From Hydnum rufescens UP504 (Eukaryota > Basidiomycota > Agaricomycetes > Cantharellales > Hydnaceae), in NCBI GenBank assembly GCA_014904985.1, contig MU128981.1, positions 147,604-211,603 on the forward strand: a DNA stretch of 64,000 nucleotides, read 5' to 3'. The notes under the pieces are model-generated. The model was not told where the DNA came from. It ran no database searches and saw only the letters and a program-made list of their open reading frames with translations. Below are positions 1 through 12,428 of the stretch, piece after piece. A program made the translations under genes and the position numbers. Positions within the stretch are counted from its first letter, which is position 1; each line of letters begins with the position of its first letter.

Positions 1-1299
1 TCAAAACATCATATGTAGTGGGAACTCTAAAGACTGAGTTGGGGATACCTGAGACTGATGCTTGGGAATTCTGTTAAATAAAACGCACCAGTCCCAGACG
101 GCGTCTTGCCCCATACCACCTCGTCCACATGACGAGAAGAATTTTCCGTGACATCCTTGTTGGCTTCTGACGCGCCTGCAAAGCGCCGACGCATTGTAGG
201 GGTATCACTCATGAAGAGGTGGAAGTCAGGGATCCCCTGCATCCCAGCGGCAAACTGCGGACACGTGCAGAGCCAAAATTGCTGTCAAATATTCTCTTTC
301 TCTGATGGGAGTCTTAACGTTAACAGCCTTGAGCTGGCAGAGATTAGAACGAAATGTGGCATAGGTGCGAGAAGATATAAAATTAAGTCGGCTATTTCAT
401 CAGCCAAATCTGCTCAAGGCTCCTTTCCGCATCAGGCCATCGGGCCCAAGGCTTTTTCACACTTGTGGATCATTCGAGACGTCCTGAGTACAGTACCCAT
501 CGTGAATTATCTTTTAGCTTAACCGTAGACTGCTTTAAGCGTGGACTACTTAAACGGGTGATGCCGAGCACAGATACAAAAAGCCGCAGTTCTTTCCCAT
601 TTCTTCTTGTTCGCTTTCTCGTGCATCCCTCACTGTTCTTCCCTTCAGCACGAGACCGAGCCAGTAAACTTGACAGCATAATCACTCCCGTATGTACAGG
701 TCTGCAGGTCGTACGCCCTAATCTACCATCTTTGCAGTTCGCCTTAATTTTCCCTCCAAGTGCATTTTCCCTCTTTTCTTTGTAAACACTAATCCACCCT
801 TGTGCCCTGCCTCTCTCCATATCTGGGGAGAGAGTGTAGTGCCCAACTACATAGTTGAAGGGAAGAGCAAGGTATTGCTTATTTCGATGAGATGCCTATC
901 TGCTCTACAGCACTCATCTTACGAGGCAACCAACACGTGTATATACCATTTCCGAGACTGCACCGTTTTCTTACCATAATACTTCCCATTGTCACTAGAC
1001 ATTGGACCCTGAGGGGCGCCCGACATTTGCTTAGTTAGGCACACCGACTGGACAGCCTGAGAATCACGTTAGGGACGATGAATACAACCCGCCGATGGCC
1101 CCATCGTGTCAATGAGGCGAACGACAGATTGTATTCATTCGACAAACAGCGAGGGAAGAGAAGAGCGGACCTCAGATGTATTTGCGGAGCGGGATCATGA
1201 ATTGAGAAAACTTTAGCATGAAGAGAAAAAGAGAAAAAAGAGAAAGGAGGCAGAGAAAGAATCGGAAACTCTCAAACCTGAGTAGAATGAGAGTAATAT
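1..1299. other. no supported gene
   Basis: Short overlapping open frames occur on both strands, but none shows a recognisable domain, consistent splice sites or clear coding composition. I see no RNA gene or repeat here. It may hold the 3' flank of the minus-strand gene that ends at 1300. Confidence 0.4.
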
Positions 1300-4200
1300 C
1301 TATATGGGCACAGATTGCATGGCCATTACCCTGGGGGTGCTGGGTGGTGTACTGGGGGCGACACTGCCGGCCTTATCCACCCTGCTATTCGAACGCTGCA
1401 AGGAAGATCCAGGAGGTCCTACCCCAAAAAGACCAAGAGAATTTGGTGAACTGTCCTCCTGTCTTGGTTCATTGTCGCGGGAAGGACTCTGTGCGGGGCT
1501 AGGTAACAGAGGTGTTGGTTTGGATTGCGAGCTCTGAAAAGCATGATCAGGGTAGTCAAGAGGGCAATTATAGAACTGCTCACAGATATGGCAGGGGTTC
1601 CCATGGATTGTGTGTTTGGGGCGCCGGAGGAGGGGGGACTGGGTGCTGAATACGCGCGGGTGAAAACATCCTATGAGCAGAAGGATTTACACTATGACCA
1701 CCTGATTGTGCATTCCTATAGAAATAGGCATCTGACGGTGGGTCGTTAGAATGCGTAATTTGTGCGTTCTCATTCGTTCGAAACATCCCGCCATGTCCCC
1801 CTTGAGAGGACAAAATAGCATCAACGAGCATCCCTGGTGAAAGGTTCCACCTGATGCGGGGTAGCACTCGGGGGGAGACGGAAGGCGGTCGCTGGCGGTG
1901 CTGATACCACGGAACCAGGATTCTGAAACGGATTGTTTTGATGCATGCAGCCCGCATAGCGAACATGCCGCTGCCACTGGCCGGGCCGACATTTGCTTCG
2001 ATTGGATTGTGCATTAGGCGGCGGAGCGTTGGGAATTTGTCCCGGTTTCTCTCCGTATTGGAAACACTACTCTGATTGGAGATAAACTGTAGGTCTTGAC
2101 TATACAAGAGCGCGGCGATAAAAAAAAAACCAGGGGTTACACCAGGCGAATTAATGCTCATACCCGTTCATTGTTGGCCGTCCCTCGGGGTGGAGCCCTA
2201 TACTCGATAGGGACCGGAATACTAGTAGTAAGGGTAGAAAAGGTTGCATTCGATTGGGTGTCGGATTCAGGAAGCATTTTGCTCCGCCATATGGATCTTG
2301 CCGACGGAGTATCGGTAGGGGGTGCGACGATGCGTGGTGACTGCGACAGTACGCGTTATAAAGTGACTGCAACGCTTGGGGGAAGGGATAGTTATAATGG
2401 AACACGCACCTTTTCAATCGATTGTGAGGGTGGTGCATGTGGGGTCGACGTCACGGTCGAGGGAGCACTGGGCTCTGATGGAGGCAGCGGAGCCCTTCGC
2501 GAAGTAGAGACGGTGCTCGGTTCGTTTCTCTGGGATTTCTGCCGCCAGTCAGAACGTTAGGTGAAGATGGCTCACGGAGGAGGAATGCCAATGAAACTCG
2601 CACCTTCTCCACAAATTGTGAAGTGTATGGATGGGATGAGGATACTCCCATTGAAGCTGCAAGTGGCTCTGGGTGGAACACTGGAGCCTTGTGCCATGTT
2701 GAAATGCTCGATTCGCCCGCCTGAGAATGCTGCCCATAGTGCACCCACGAGGATGTTAGATACATTGAAGGATGTGAGAATAGAGCACCTACCTTCTCAA
2801 TTGGGCGCGGAATGGTTGCACACGGCGTAGAGGTCACTGTCGATGTAACAGTCGGTTCCGAAGGAGGTAGTGGTGCCTTGCGCCAGGTGGAAACAGAGCT
2901 TTGGTCATCCGCCTGGGAGTCATGTACCTGCTGGAGAGATGATACAGGACTCGAAACAGAATGAACACTTCCAGAAACGACCTCGAGCCGCTCAAACGGA
3001 GAAGGGGGCCTTGGGTGCACAGGAAAGTCTGGATGCTCGCTTGCAGAAGACTGAGACGAGTGATGAGAGGGGTTCAAACTGGCCCGACGAAACATGGGTG
3101 GTGTGCTGACAATAGGCGGGATCTGATCGGGTGGATTAGGCCCAAAACGGCTGGAAAGCCGCCTCAACGACCCTGAAATGCTGGGGCGTCGTTCGGCTTC
3201 TGCGTTTCTTGAATGAAGTGTCGGAGTCGACGTCACACCCGTTGTGTGTATAGCTGCTTGTGGCTCAGGGGACGGCGCAGCATGCTGCGTGGGTAGGTCT
3301 TCAACGGCTGGAGCCTGAGGAGGACGTATTGAAGGTCTCCCTAGGCCCAAGTGCGCTGAAGTAGGGTTCGTAGGCCCCTAAAGAAGGGGATTAACAAAGC
3401 GGAAATACAGAGGATAACCGAACGCACTCGATTACGTTGAGAGATTGGTTCAATTCGAGTGCCATCTCCTGATGAAACGCCATTCTGGGGGCTTCGCGCA
3501 TCTTGACGAGAATCTAATCGCTCATTAGGTTGGGACTAGGTACAGAGCGAGTTCACCACCCTTCACGTTGGACAATCAACTCGGGGAACGTACCGGTTTA
3601 ATATCGTTTCTAGTCTGGTTATTGACACCATGGCCGAGGTCACCTCTGCTAGATCGGGGAGCGAGAGGTCCCCTCATGACATCTACGCGTGATCGTGAGA
3701 CCATGGGGCCCTCAGAGAGTGTGAATGCCCCCGGACCTCCACCAAGGCGTCGATCTGGCAGATGATGGGGGGGAGGGGACAGCTTCTTTGAAATCCAAAG
3801 CCATCGCAAAGTCAGCAACAGGGCATACCCCACAAGAACGTAGGCCGACCTTGTCGTTCTCTATACGATGACCCAGGCCGACGTTCTCAACCCAATCAAC
3901 CGTAGTTCGGGCTTCATCGTCTCCATCCACTTCCTCCATTTTAAGGTGGTTTACGGAAGGTCTTCTGCGGGGAAGCACATTGGCCGGACTCAGATTCTGG
4001 ACCTCCAGTTCGATGTGTGAACCGGTGATGGTGATGGAAGAGCCATTAGCAGTGGTGATATTGACGGTGCTTGAAGGGTCGTTAGTTATCCCGGCGACAA
4101 ACCTCTGCGAGCTCTAGGTGTTTATACCTACCTGGTGTTGTCGGGTCGGCCCTCTGGTCTCCTGGACGGATGCCCAGATACAGTACTAACGAAGCGCGAC

Positions 4201-4400
4201 ATACCTCCCCTTTAGGCAGGAGGTAGGCCGTAATGAGCAGGGGAGGAAAGATGAGCAGGGGGAAAATGCCAATGCAGGCAAGACCAGGGAAGGCGCAAAA
4301 CGTGATTGCGGGCTGGTATTCGCGTTTCTAGCCTTGATTCACTGGATTCCGGGCGAAATGGCTGATCCGGCCATTCTTAAGTGCGAAATACAGAATTCCA
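1300..4400 (-). CDS. unrecognised membrane protein with long Ser/Pro-rich tail (exon limits approximate)
   Basis: I do not recognise this gene. Reading down the minus strand from about 4330 there is a hydrophobic stretch around PLLIFPPLLITAYLLPKGE. A GTATGT donor follows it. Next comes an exon with NITTANGSSITITG, whose NIT and NGS are possible N-glycosylation sites. A long Ser/Pro/Thr-rich region occupies about 3350-2390, and further disordered P/S/Q/N-rich segments run down to a TAG at 1300-1302, ending ...VMAMQSVPI. This suggests a plasma-membrane protein with a short outer part, one helix and a long cytoplasmic tail. Several frame changes in the tail (near 2520, 1830 and 1650) could be introns or frameshifts, and I could not resolve every junction. 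The start is not fixed. The stop lies on the far side from DCN1, so the two genes are head-to-tail on the same strand. Confidence 0.4.
2390..2900 (-). repeat. three diverged copies of a ~190-bp coding repeat in the Ser/Pro-rich tail
   Basis: On the minus strand the motif S(S/T)(V/I)ST.(R/H)(K/R)AP..P.EP followed by (I/V)EKV recurs three times, about 180 to 200 bp apart (plus-strand marks near 2870, 2670 and 2490). Copies one and two share a reading frame. Copy three, STVSTSRRAPLPPSEP... then QSIEKVRVPL, is read in a frame shifted by one base from the end of copy two, so either a small indel or an unseen splice separates them. Confidence 0.7.
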
Positions 4401-4537
4401 CGAGATTTAGTGGGCATGAGGCAGACATCGTGGCCTTGGGTACCTGGACTAAACGCCGGCAACTTCCAGACACTCTCAGTCAAAACAAGTAACATTTGCA
4501 AGGAAATACAACAGCGGGAGAGAAAGAAGGAAAAATA

Positions 4538-5603
4538 TCATGCAGAACGGAGTCGCTCTCGAGAATACTCGACAAATTCGTCAATTAAAGAAGGCCATGC
4601 GGCTATAAAATGCATAAGCGCTTTATCACGGCAAATGTGTAATGGACCTTACCTCCTTCATCATGGTTCTGGAAGCAACTATCTATGGTTAAGATGAACT
4701 CAAAGAACTAGAAACAATAATCTTCATTAGCCAAATATCGATACGCGAGGGAAAGCAACGCTTACCATAGCCCATGTGTCCCGACTGATGCCCCTTCCGC
4801 CTTTGGCATCCAGAAAATCGAACCACAATTGGTTATATTCTGGCTTCCAGCCCTCCCCCGGCCCCTCATACACGAGGGCATCCCCTGCAAATCCGGCCGG
4901 GAGAAGCATTGCCCAAAATGCCTTCGCGTTGTCGATTGGGATACTTCTCTGCCCTGCCGTCCTCGCAAAGTCAAAAGCGTACATGTAGATACTTCGGAAA
5001 AAGGCTCTATCATTTTGTAGTCGTGAGCGTAGTTTGGGCAGGGCGGCTTTCATGGTGTCCCGAGAATCGCACTTGAGAGCCTTCCAGCCCTCAATCCAAC
5101 CCGTCCGGGAAAACTCGCCCATCTGCGGTGATTTTAGCTCGTAAGATAATGCGAGAAGAACGACATCGTCTAAGTCTAAATTGATGTCTTGACAGAAGGC
5201 CATCGTCCCGTCGACGGTCATAGTCTCGCCGCCATTATCTCCAATATACAACAATATTAGTAATCGATCGACATGGAAAGGGGACGATACCTACCTTTAT
5301 ATTCGTCAAATAGTTCCCCCAGCTTCTTCGTCGCCTGCGCACCGCTTGGTTCCCGGGCGGCTGCGAGGGTTGCAGCGGCACTTGGATCGTTGAACAAGCC
5401 ATCAAGCGCCGCATCGATCCTATAGTTGTATTTCTTGAGGTACCTGACGGCCTCTGACTGACTATGGGGAACAAATGGGACGTGATGATTTCAATCTGTA
5501 ACCCCCGACGAAAACTAGACGGGACTTACGACACCCCAGTGACCTGCCGAAATTGACTGACAAGGGCGTCTTTTCGAGCTTGTTCCTTTGCGGCCTTTGA
5601 GGA
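4538..5603 (-). CDS. DCN1: DCN1-like cullin neddylation factor (potentiating neddylation domain)
   Basis: DCN1 proteins act as scaffold-type E3 ligases that bring the NEDD8-charged E2 Ubc12 to cullins. Exons that keep frame are 5603-5530, 5461-5295, 5238-4766, 4707-4653 and 4602-4538 (TGA at 4538-4540), with GT-AG introns of about 50 to 68 bp. The N-terminal part has the UBA-like run QSEAVRYLKKYNYRIDAAL. The PONY domain follows: ELFDEYKDN, LDLDDVVLLALSYELKSP, MGEFSRTGWIEGWKALKCDS, YMYAFDFARTAGQRSIPI, then DTWAMFFEFILTID and the ending AAWPSLIDEFVEYSRERL. All match the family in order, so the gene looks intact. The first exon with the start codon lies further upstream (perhaps 5770-5830) and is unresolved, so the 5' limit is partial. 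The neighbour is ATG101 on the same strand. Confidence 0.93.
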
Positions 5604-5939
5604 CTGTTTGTAACATCTGCTCAGTCACACGACTAGGAAATGGAAGGATGGGCTAAGCGCTGTGCGAGTCACCATAGACAAGATGTATAAGAGGGGCAGT
5701 AGCAAGAGAGCGATGTAGTTATACGTGGTGATAATGGTGACAGAGAGATCACGGCCTCTCTGGTGCGATCTTTCCTTTTCGCGGGAGTTGGTTGGGTATT
5801 GCAGTTGGCGACCACGCCCACGGCGGATGGAGCCGGAATTCAAGCAGTCGCATTAGGGCACGCATCCCAAGCAGAAAATACTAATTCATAGCTATAGTCT
5901 TTTGATCTAGCAGACCCATGAGATAATAGGATCGTATAG

Positions 5940-6858
5940 TCATTCCGAATCTTCAATCTCTACACCAGCAACGCTGACAACTATCCGTAGGGGGAACGGA
6001 CTGACTACACCTGCAGTCACGATAGGTGGTACACATGAACGGCCTTTCTCAGATGAAGTGTGATTGAGAATCGTCAAGAGCAAACCCGATAGCGTTTCAG
6101 GCAGAGGATCAAGGATTGCCTGCCGCTCTACAGCACAATCAGCCATGGTGTTGGTCTCGCACTAGTCAGGCCAATTACCTCGTTCGGACTGTGGAGAATG
6201 TATTATGGCGTTGATAGTCCTAAAATATCCCAGAGCGGCAGATTCTTCACAATTCTTATCCTACCAAGGAATGAACGGATATTCACCATATTTCCCATGG
6301 TACTTCCTCCTGGGTGAGTAATGGACGCATGTAAGTAAAATCCGATGAGCAATCCGATAGTATTGTTACCTCGCCCATTGAGAACCACGTCTTCTTTGGT
6401 CGACGCTCGGAAAATGTAACAACTAGCTACGCAAAGTTTGATCAAATCACATGCTCATATCGAAGAGTGCCATCGCTTACTTGGCCACGCTTGGTCGACG
6501 TGGGTGACAAAGAAGCGTGGTCTAAAGCTCTCCAAAATAACTCGACTTTGTCGGTCACAAGGCGTTCGATCTCGGATCTGCGACTCCTGGCTAAGATAAT
6601 GGTGATCGATTAGACATTAGAGAAGAAGGCCAGGGCGGATCACAAATGTAGCGCACAAATGTCACATCAAGCACATCTACTGTTCGGGGACGCACGGTTC
6701 CAAATAATCGGTGAAAAAGAATGGAATGGAGGAGTGCTCGAAGTACATCCCTGGTCACAGCCCTTTCTAGAGTCTGGGAAGAATCAACGCATGGCCCTAA
6801 AGTCCAGTTTGGTCTTCGCACATACGACGTTGAGCTGTATCTTATCGGTCACCTCCAT
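5940..6858 (-). CDS. ATG101: ATG101 autophagy-initiation factor (HORMA-domain)
   Basis: ATG101 binds ATG13 in the ATG1/ULK1 complex that starts autophagosome formation; fungi other than budding yeast keep it. I reconstruct seven exons: 6858-6826, 6773-6644, 6590-6481, 6426-6370, 6309-6287, 6219-6179 and 6127-5940. They total 582 nt and encode 193 residues, near the usual 200-220. Landmarks: start MEVTDKIQLNV, then ALLHSILFHRLFGTVRPRT, the segment SERRPKKTWFSMGE followed by EVPWEIWTINAI, then LNHTSSEKGRSCVPPI and SPFPLRIVVSV, ending EIEDSE. The WF pair corresponds to the WF finger of the human protein (family knowledge). Exon five is only 23 nt. All introns are GT-AG. The match in order and spacing is strong. 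Confidence 0.93.
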
Positions 6859-7234
6859 TTATAATCCAAAAGGAACGCCAAGCTTGCAACACCTGGGAAC
6901 GATCATCGGCAACTTCCGATCACGTGTAATTCCTGGAGCGACCCACCGGTGCTTCTCGTGTTTCTGACGGTCTGCCGCATGCTAACAATCCGGGTGCATG
7001 GGATTAAGCCACATTCGAAATTAATTCAAACCTGAATGTCAGCTTCCACGGAATCTACTTAGGCAACTACGGAGCGCAGGCTGAGGCAATAAGACCATGC
7101 AGCCTAGGATCAACGACGCAATGTTTTTATGCAATAAAAAGGGAGGAGGGCTGGTAGAAAAAAATTTTGCGAGTGCGCGTGGTGCGAGGGCGGGTGCGGT
7201 GAGTGGCGCGAGTGACTTAGTGGCGCAGGCCTAG

Positions 7235-9031
7235 GGAAACTGTATCGGGTGAAGCTGTAGAGCGGAATGCTCCGGCTGATGACATAGTCTCTACTAATGA
7301 CAGTGGGAACAACTCGCTTAATGGGGTCTACTACACTTATCAAGTCCTGGAGCTAGGTACTCGTGCCTCGCACCGAGCTCAGGGGATTTTGTAGGATCCA
7401 ATTGGAAAAAGTACCTATAATTGAGGTCACGGGTCCTGGGACGCCCCTTCCGATACACAACTTCACCCCTACCGGTGGTCACGTCCTGTGGCTATCTGGG
7501 TTGTATACGTGCATCAGGCAAGGATCGCAGGTCATGATGATTGATTCATTCCTGCCCTTTCTCTCCCTATCTCACTTCCATTTATCAGCGGATTTGGGTC
7601 CGCAGACGATCCCGATCGTATCCCATCCGTCTTTAGACGGACCTTCGTCGTGTAACGTATTCGGTCCTTACCGACCAGTTTTTTCGACACATTTTGTGAG
7701 CAGGTATGGGCGGGCCGCCTGCGATACTGTTACCGGTCTTAGACCTGCCGGCCAACATGCCTCCAACAATGAGGTTATTGAAGGCGAAAAGCGGATGGAG
7801 CCTCGTCGCAAGGCGAAACGGAATCTCGAGCAGCTCGTAATTATACGCTTAGACCTTCCGCGGGCCCAGTGGGTCCATTCCTGACACCACGCCACCCTAT
7901 AGTATGTTCGACTGTTGAATGACGAATCTAAGGCTCTCAAAGAAGCTGTGAACTCCGCCTCCGAAGTACGTTAACACACAATTATGACTGCACCCTTGCC
8001 TTAAGTTTCCTCGCTCCAGAACTTCCAGGATGCGTTCGAGATTTTCAGGGTGAAGGCGGATTCTATCAAGACCGTCAAAGGATGTGTTCGTCACCTGCTA
8101 TGTTGACGGACGACTCGGTCATCTGATGCTTGACATTTTGTGTAATCACAGCTCACAGAACTGGAAGCCGAATTGAATAATATTGAAGAAATTGTAGCTA
8201 CCGAGGAATGCTTCCAGCGCACTGGGTATAAAGGTATTTCCCTGAGGAATTCCTCCACAAAGAGAACCAGTTGATTTCCTGCCTCCAGGCATTGCCGACT
8301 GGGCGAATGTAAAATGTCTTTGAATCCTTGCGTCTTCCGGATGAAAACAGAGTTTGATTCCCATTATAGGATGCCTGGAATGCAAACCAGAATTTCATCA
8401 ATACCATGGTCGCTATCTGTATGCTAGGCGTAGGTATCACGTATTCATCCATATATTCGTGCGTGTATCACCCCCTTCATTCCTATGCCCCTATGCCTCT
8501 CTGAGACCCCTTTTCAGTGCGACTAGGGGCGATATCGGCTATATGTGCTGGTCTTTCAGCTTGTTCATGAGTGGGCTGGCTTTATCCACGATGACGCAAC
8601 TGGTCCTCCTCTGGACCACGCAGCTGCCAGATTATGCCATGCCCGCCCTATCTGTGTGCCAAATCCTCCTCGGCGTCCCCTTGTACGGCGCTGTGGGTTT
8701 CCTCATTTCCGCTGTATACGCTCTTGTGCTGTCCGTCTATCAGCTAAGATATACGGCACACCCACCGACGGATGCGCGTTTGGTGTTTACGACTGCTCCA
8801 AGGCCACCAGCATATCTTGCTCTCTCGGCTCGTTTCCTTCTCATTTGTGATGACTCATCAGAATATTCACGCGGGGTTCTACAGGTTATGGGTGTGTGCA
8901 GTTTGGCGGTGGGGGTCGCTTTTCTGTTGTTCGCCAACCTGGACGGCGCAAAAGTCTTCTTGCGGAAGGGAGTTTCAAAGCCGAGAAGAAGTCTCCAAGA
9001 CTATCCGATGTTCGGTGTGAAGGAAGCATAG
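7235..9031 (+). CDS. unrecognised multi-exon fungal membrane protein
   Basis: I do not recognise this gene and the exon map is partial. Exon-like pieces in order: a polar segment with DDIVSTNDSGNNSLNGVYY (about 7235-7350), a basic stretch EGEKRMEPRRKAKRNLEQL (about 7780-7850), LLNDESKALKEAVNSASE (about 7910-7965), FQDAFEIFRVKADSIKTVK (about 8022-8080), and LTELEAELNNIEEIVATEE (about 8151-8210), which could form a coiled coil. Then come four hydrophobic segments: FINTMVAICMLGV (about 8394-8430), FSLFMSGLALSTMTQLVLL, VPLYGAVGFLISAVYALVL, and VMGVCSLAVGVAFLLFANL near the end. The stop is at 9029-9031. This suggests an N-terminal helical region followed by about four transmembrane helices. The start codon and several junctions are uncertain. 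Confidence 0.4.
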
Positions 9032-10600
9032 GAAGAAATTAGACGGTGCGATTTCTCTTTTTTATTTTCAGCCCTCTCTGATCATTGTCAGTGCGATGGA
9101 GGCTTCCGCGATAGACTCCCACGCCGCTTTGCGGCCTCGTTTGAGCTCTGCCGTGGATTTTGGGAGGCACATCATTACCAGAGCCAATGTTCTGAAGTAG
9201 TCAAGCGGTAAAGCGTGAATGAAGATGAACTATCTAAATCACGATGTCCCGTGAGCCCGCGCTCAAAGAAATCCAAGTTGACGCTTCAGCAAACTGCGCA
9301 AAGCAACGAGGCCTGTAATCTGCTGTCTTCTTGCTGCCTTATCGTTTGTGGTGACCCTTTCACTATCATTTTCCTGCTGTCTGGCCCGGTGTTCTCTTTG
9401 GGCGTGAAACTATCTCACGATGTTGGAAATATCTAGTCAAGGGCCTGGATACGTCCTTCGCAACTCTATCGTGTATACTTGGTATCTACCCGTGGAGCCG
9501 AAGCATTCGTTCAATCATTCCGCACTACCCCTGTTTATATCCCTCAAGACTCTTGAAGGTCACGGGCTCGGTCTTTTCTCTGTCTTGGTCTTTGCGTACG
9601 CGCTGAAAGGGGGATCCATGACTTCGATTGCGCCATCTTCATGTCTTGGACAAGACCCTAAGTATTCCTCGGAAAAAGTAGAGAGATGAGTCTTTGCATA
9701 ATATAGCCCTAGTAAGGCGTCCTGGACCTCGACGAACGCCTGGGGGAGACATAGACGATGACGATGCTGGAGTTAATCCCCTGATAGTATACTTTTGCCA
9801 TACCAAACTTGCCTGGGAATTATTTTCCGTTGTTCTGGAGGGCTGCTTTCTCTCCTCGAAGATATATAAAGTATTATAATCTAACTGAACTAGTCTAGAG
9901 CAGATTTGGCGAGCAACACGTTTGCACGCTGCAGGTGGGCAAGGGAGAAGGTATCGCGAGGCTATCCCGCTTGGTCGCACCTGAAGATGTCTCTGATATG
10001 TTCCAATTGCAAGTATACGTACATCTTATCTTCTCGACCTAGATATTCACATCAATGATCAATGGGTCCTGCGAGTTCCACGGGTTTGACTTCAACGATC
10101 GAGGGGGATATTATGTTTGCTCCATCGCATCCCCCCTCTCTTGCTAGCACCCATTGAACGATCAATCCGGATGCGGTTGATGCATGACGGAATATTATGG
10201 CGCCCTCATTCCCGAAGCGGCGCACTGGACGAGGACAGACCTCTCACCTCCGACTCTACTGCTGCTGCACTGCCCGCGTCGCCCTATCCATATTCACATG
10301 CTGTGGATCTTCCCCATGAGCGTCACGGCGGTCGTAGGCATTCTCCTTATCTTGTACCAGATGCAGCGAGTGGAGAAGGTGGTGTCCTCTCTATCTCGAG
10401 CTCGTTTCGTACATGGTAAGGAACCCTGCGGAGCCTTGGCATGAGTGGGGGAGTTAATGGATTCAACTAGGTAGCGTCAGGCGAGAACGATAAATCCCCT
10501 GTATTGATTGTGGCGGCATTTCAGTATCTCGCCGAATCCTTTGCCTACTGAACTAGCCATGCTATAGTAATTGACCGAGCTTGCGAGGTCTTATTTACAC
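9032..10600 (+). other. gene-poor stretch with two short hydrophobic open frames
   Basis: Only fragments are visible. 9215-9436 contains a Cys-rich hydrophobic run, and 10184-10444 contains a helix-like LWIFPMSVTAVVGILLILY. They could be exons of a second membrane protein similar to the one just upstream, but I cannot join them with consistent splice sites, so I give no gene call. Confidence 0.25.
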
Positions 10601-11034
10601 TTCCGCTTTTTGTTTATAGCGCAAAGTCCCTCGGACCAAACATGGTCACCCCGTGGGAACTTATTTGTAACAGTGCTTTCGAGCAATTTGCTTCCATGGG
10701 CCCCCATGAGAAAAATGGCCACCCCGTGGGAACTGGCATATTTGCTTCCTCGGAACCAAACTGGCTTCTTTGGAGCCAAATTGGCTCGGAAGACTCAATA
10801 TTGATAGAAGTAGCCATGTAAACTGATGTAAACTGTGTCAGTCCAATATATATATACATCTAATCTGTCCTTGGAGCCTCTGGCCACAATAAATAGGATC
10901 TGGAGGGTTCTTGGTGTGCAACTTGAATCAAAGCTGGAAAATGCTGGAAAACATGAGGCTGACATGAGGTTAAGTCTTTCTGACTCTCTGGCATGCTTTC
11001 TTCTGAGTGGTGCCCACCCTTGCATTCCTGGGAA

Positions 11035-11490
11035 GGGGAGTGTTACCAATAAGGGGGGGTGTTACAAGCAAGGGGAAGGTGTACAATAGGGGGGGGTATT
11101 ACCAGCAAGGGGGGAGGTGTTACCAACAAGGGGGTTGTGCCAGCAGGGGGGGGGTTGTATTATCAAGGAGGGGGGTTGTATTATCAAGGAGGGGGTTGTA
11201 TTATCAAGGAGGGGGGTGTATTAGCAGGGGGGTGTATTAGCAGGGGGGTGTATTAGCGGGGTATTAGCAGGGGGGTGTTAGCAGGGGGGGGTGTATTAGC
11301 AGGGGGGGGTGTATTAGCAGGGGGGTGTATTAGCAGGGGGGGGGTATTAGCAGGGGGGGGTGTATTAGCAGGGGGGTGTATTAGCAGGGGGGTGTATTAG
11401 CAGGGTATTAGCAAGGGGTGTATTAGCAGGGGGGTGTATTAGCAGGGGGGGTGTATTAGCAGGGGGTGATAGAGGGGGGTGTATTAGCAA
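11035..11490 (+). repeat. G-rich minisatellite (TGTATTAGCAG plus G-run units)
   Basis: About 450 bp made of units like TGTATTAGCAGGGGGG, 14 to 18 bp long, with G-runs of four to nine. The first third carries variants (TTACCAGCAAGGGG, TTGTATTATCAAGGAGGGGG). The plus strand has almost no C here. The many G-runs could form G-quadruplexes. Glycine-rich open frames in this stretch are by-products of the repeat. Confidence 0.95.
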
Positions 11491-11756
11491 AGGGGGGCAC
11501 TGGATGAGAATATGGGCATATTCTGTAGAGTGCATATGGGGGAGCACTGTCTTGATTCCACATCTGAATTTGACATCCTCAGAAACAAGTGTATTGGCCC
11601 CAGAGTCCCAAATGCTATTCTAATATGAATTTCGATTTAAAATACCTTGATGAAATGCATTTTAATCTGGCATAATCAATGTGGTTATCTCATGAAAATA
11701 CAGATTATATCATTTTTTAAATGCAGGCATACAGACTTATGGCTGTCAGTGAGAGA

Positions 11757-12407
11757 AAAACTTAATAGGGGGTCAGGGGATCCTGAGCTATATACTGTAC
11801 ATCATGTGGATTACATAATCAAGATGAGACTGATCCAATCCCAACAGCAGAGGACAGGTCTCAAGAAAAAAAAGTCCACCAAGAACAAATGAAAAAAAAG
11901 AGTGGCAGGGTTGGTTACATAAGGGATATCTGCACTGGCAGTACAAAGATGGGTTTGGGTTATGGGTGCAGGTCAGCCACAATACAGTCAGGTAACTTTT
12001 GCAGGGTACAGGTATGGTTTCAGTTTCAGTTGCAGGTTAGCCACAGGGGCCATGGTTTCAGGTTACAGCTTCAAGTCAATACAGGCTATACTTTCAGATA
12101 CAGTGTCATGGGGTTGAATATGAGTTTGGGTTTGGTCATGTGATGAATCCACACACATGGTGGGATTCATGGACACAAGGAAGGTGGTGCATGCAGCATG
12201 GGGACATTAGAGCCAGGGAGACAGGAACACCACTTCACTGTGGGTTAATCTCCAGGTATCATGGAGCTTAATTGGGGCCCATAGCCTGTTGGCAAAAGAA
12301 AAACTTGATAGGAGATCAGGAATTCCCAAGCTATATACATCATGTATATTATGTAATAAAAACAAGATTGATCCAATCCTCTCATACTAACAATGGCAGG
12401 CTCAAAG
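11757..12407 (+). repeat. pair of diverged direct repeats (~105 bp)
   Basis: The stretch at about 11757-11865 (CTTAATAGGGGGTCAGGGGA, GAGCTATATAC, ATCATGT, GATCCAATCC) recurs at about 12300-12407 with substitutions (CTTGATAGGAGATCAGGAAT and onward). The copies lie about 540 bp apart and look like remnants of a repeated element. No coding potential is evident. Confidence 0.6.
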
Positions 12408-12428
12408 CTGGCACCATAGGCTCACAGA

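Noticed and set aside
9639..9980. 113-codon minus-strand frame
   Set aside because: No recognisable motif, splice signal or coding composition; likely chance.
11007..11256. Glycine-rich open frames on the plus strand
   Set aside because: They arise from the G-run minisatellite; no start context, homology or splice signal.
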